Source: Bacteroidia bacterium (GTDB lineage Bacteria; Bacteroidota; Bacteroidia; Bacteroidales; UBA932). From it: a stretch of 5,960 bases of DNA. The stretch is taken from positions 1 through 5,960 of the forward strand of contig JAGKTT010000074.1 of the NCBI GenBank assembly GCA_021153285.1. The letters are read 5' to 3'. The translations under genes were made by a program, and so were the position numbers. Under the pieces are notes generated by a model. That model was not told the DNA's origin. It searched no databases and was given only the letters and a program-made list of their open reading frames with translations. Shown here one piece after another: positions 5,240 through 5,960 of this stretch; the first letter of the stretch is position 1, and every line of letters starts with the position of its first letter.

Positions 5240-5960
5240 ATGAATAGAAATGGATTAAAAATCGGGGAGTTTTCACGCCTTTGTCGTGTCACTGTAAGGG
5301 CTCTGAGGCATTATGAGAAAATCAGGCTGCTTGTGCCGGAGATTATTGACTACAGTTCCGGCTACCGCTATTATTCTGTCGGGCAGATGCAGAAGGCCTT
5401 GAATATTATCAAGTTAAAGGGGCTGGGATTCAGTCTGGAGGAGATTCGTACGATGTACGATTCCGAGACTCAACGTCCTTCAATCGATATGCTTGAAGAG
5501 AAGATCCGCAGTTGCCAGGAACAGTTGCGCCTGCTGACCGAATGCAGGGACCGTCTGTCGGCGATGATTACTTTCCAAAAGAAACTTAATGAAATGGAAA
5601 AGATCTACGTTGATTCATTGCCTGCGATTATTGTCGCATCGCATCGTGCCGAAATTCCATCGTACGATGAACTTGGAAAACTGTGCTATATGACAATCGG
5701 CCCTGAGATGTCCCGTCTGGGATGTGAGTGTCCTGAACCAGGTTACTGTTATACCATCGAGCACGGAGGATACAGGAAGGAAAATATAGACATTGAGTAC
5801 TGTGAGCAGGTTGCTGCTATGGGAAAGGACTCTGATATAATCAAGTTCAAGCAGATTCCTCAGGTTGCGGAGGCTGTATGTATGAAGGTTTATGGCCCAT
5901 ACAACCGCCTGAACGAAAATATTCGTGAATTACTTGAATGGATTGAGGCAAACGGATATA
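5240..5960 (+). CDS. MerR-family transcriptional regulator with GyrI-like effector-binding domain (3' end beyond window)
   Basis: The frame is open for 240 codons from ATG 5240 and runs off the right edge. Residues 7-31 form the MerR helix-turn-helix (LKIGEFSRLCRVTVRALRHY), followed by the wing with SSGYRYYS (39-46) and the second helical pair through GFSLEEIRTMY (63-73). Residues about 80-120 are the antiparallel coiled-coil dimer helix (MLEEKIRSCQEQLRLLTECR). From about 122 onward lies a GyrI-like/BmrR-type small-molecule-binding domain, with YCYTIEHGGY (169-178), IDIEYCEQV (183-191) and VYGPYNRL (217-224). Relatives are about 270-280 residues, so some 30-40 residues are missing. Such regulators bend and untwist a 19-base-spaced promoter when an effector, often a lipophilic cation or drug, is bound; the effector here is unknown. 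It is divergent from the hydrolase operon and is the probable regulator of both sides. Confidence 0.93.
   Translation, partial: MNRNGLKIGEFSRLCRVTVRALRHYEKIRLLVPEIIDYSSGYRYYSVGQMQKALNIIKLKGLGFSLEEIRTMYDSETQRPSIDMLEEKIRSCQEQLRLLTECRDRLSAMITFQKKLNEMEKIYVDSLPAIIVASHRAEIPSYDELGKLCYMTIGPEMSRLGCECPEPGYCYTIEHGGYRKENIDIEYCEQVAAMGKDSDIIKFKQIPQVAEAVCMKVYGPYNRLNENIRELLEWIEANGY

Noticed and set aside
1..5960. CRISPR array, tRNA, rRNA, insertion sequence or attachment site
   Set aside because: No regularly spaced repeats, tRNA-like cloverleaf, transposase or terminal repeats were seen; coding density is nearly complete.

Overview
The window looks like chromosomal DNA from a member of the Bacteroidota. 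Four things support this: a Bacteroidota-style TonB-dependent outer-membrane receptor with an N-terminal carboxypeptidase-regulatory-like domain, start codons without purine-rich Shine-Dalgarno sequences, a perfect TAnnTTTG promoter element (TATATTTG), and protein family types common in that phylum. The genus cannot be set from the sequence alone.

Layout: almost all of the window (5130 down to 1) is one minus-strand gene train. In transcription order it holds an alpha/beta hydrolase (5130-4363), an ICMT/phospholipid-methyltransferase-like membrane protein (4397-3726), a small single-span membrane protein with a bacterial PH-like domain (3698-3327), a flavodoxin-fold iron-sulfur flavoprotein-like oxidoreductase (3319-2675), the fluoride channel CrcB/FluC (2673-2290), a broken RimJ/RimL-type GNAT acetyltransferase (2293-1876), and a TonB-dependent receptor (1883 to beyond the left edge). 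Junctions are a 35-base overlap, gaps of 27, 7 and 1 bases, a 4-base ATGA overlap and an 8-base overlap. I see no terminator between the genes, so they are probably co-transcribed. Facing away from them, on the plus strand, is a MerR-family regulator with a GyrI-like effector domain (5240 to beyond the right edge).

The 109-base divergent intergenic region (5131-5239) carries the regulatory signals. One is a plus-strand promoter with the 19-base spacer expected of MerR-controlled promoters, whose -10 region also fits the Bacteroidota -7 consensus. Another is an 18-base near-perfect palindrome lying over a possible minus-strand promoter. The likely logic is a MerR regulator that senses a small molecule and controls itself and perhaps the divergent operon. 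The hydrolase and membrane methyltransferase head that operon, and transport and redox genes follow.

The clearest anomaly is the GNAT gene. Its canonical N-terminus is present from an ATG coupled to the crcB stop, but the frame ends at codon 35 and the conserved C-terminal half continues in another frame. The middle of the domain appears to be missing, so this is a pseudogene that simple ORF calling would present as an intact 137-residue protein with a false N-terminus. I did not find a convincing wholly new system. The MerR-hydrolase-methyltransferase module is the best candidate for an uncharacterised functional unit.
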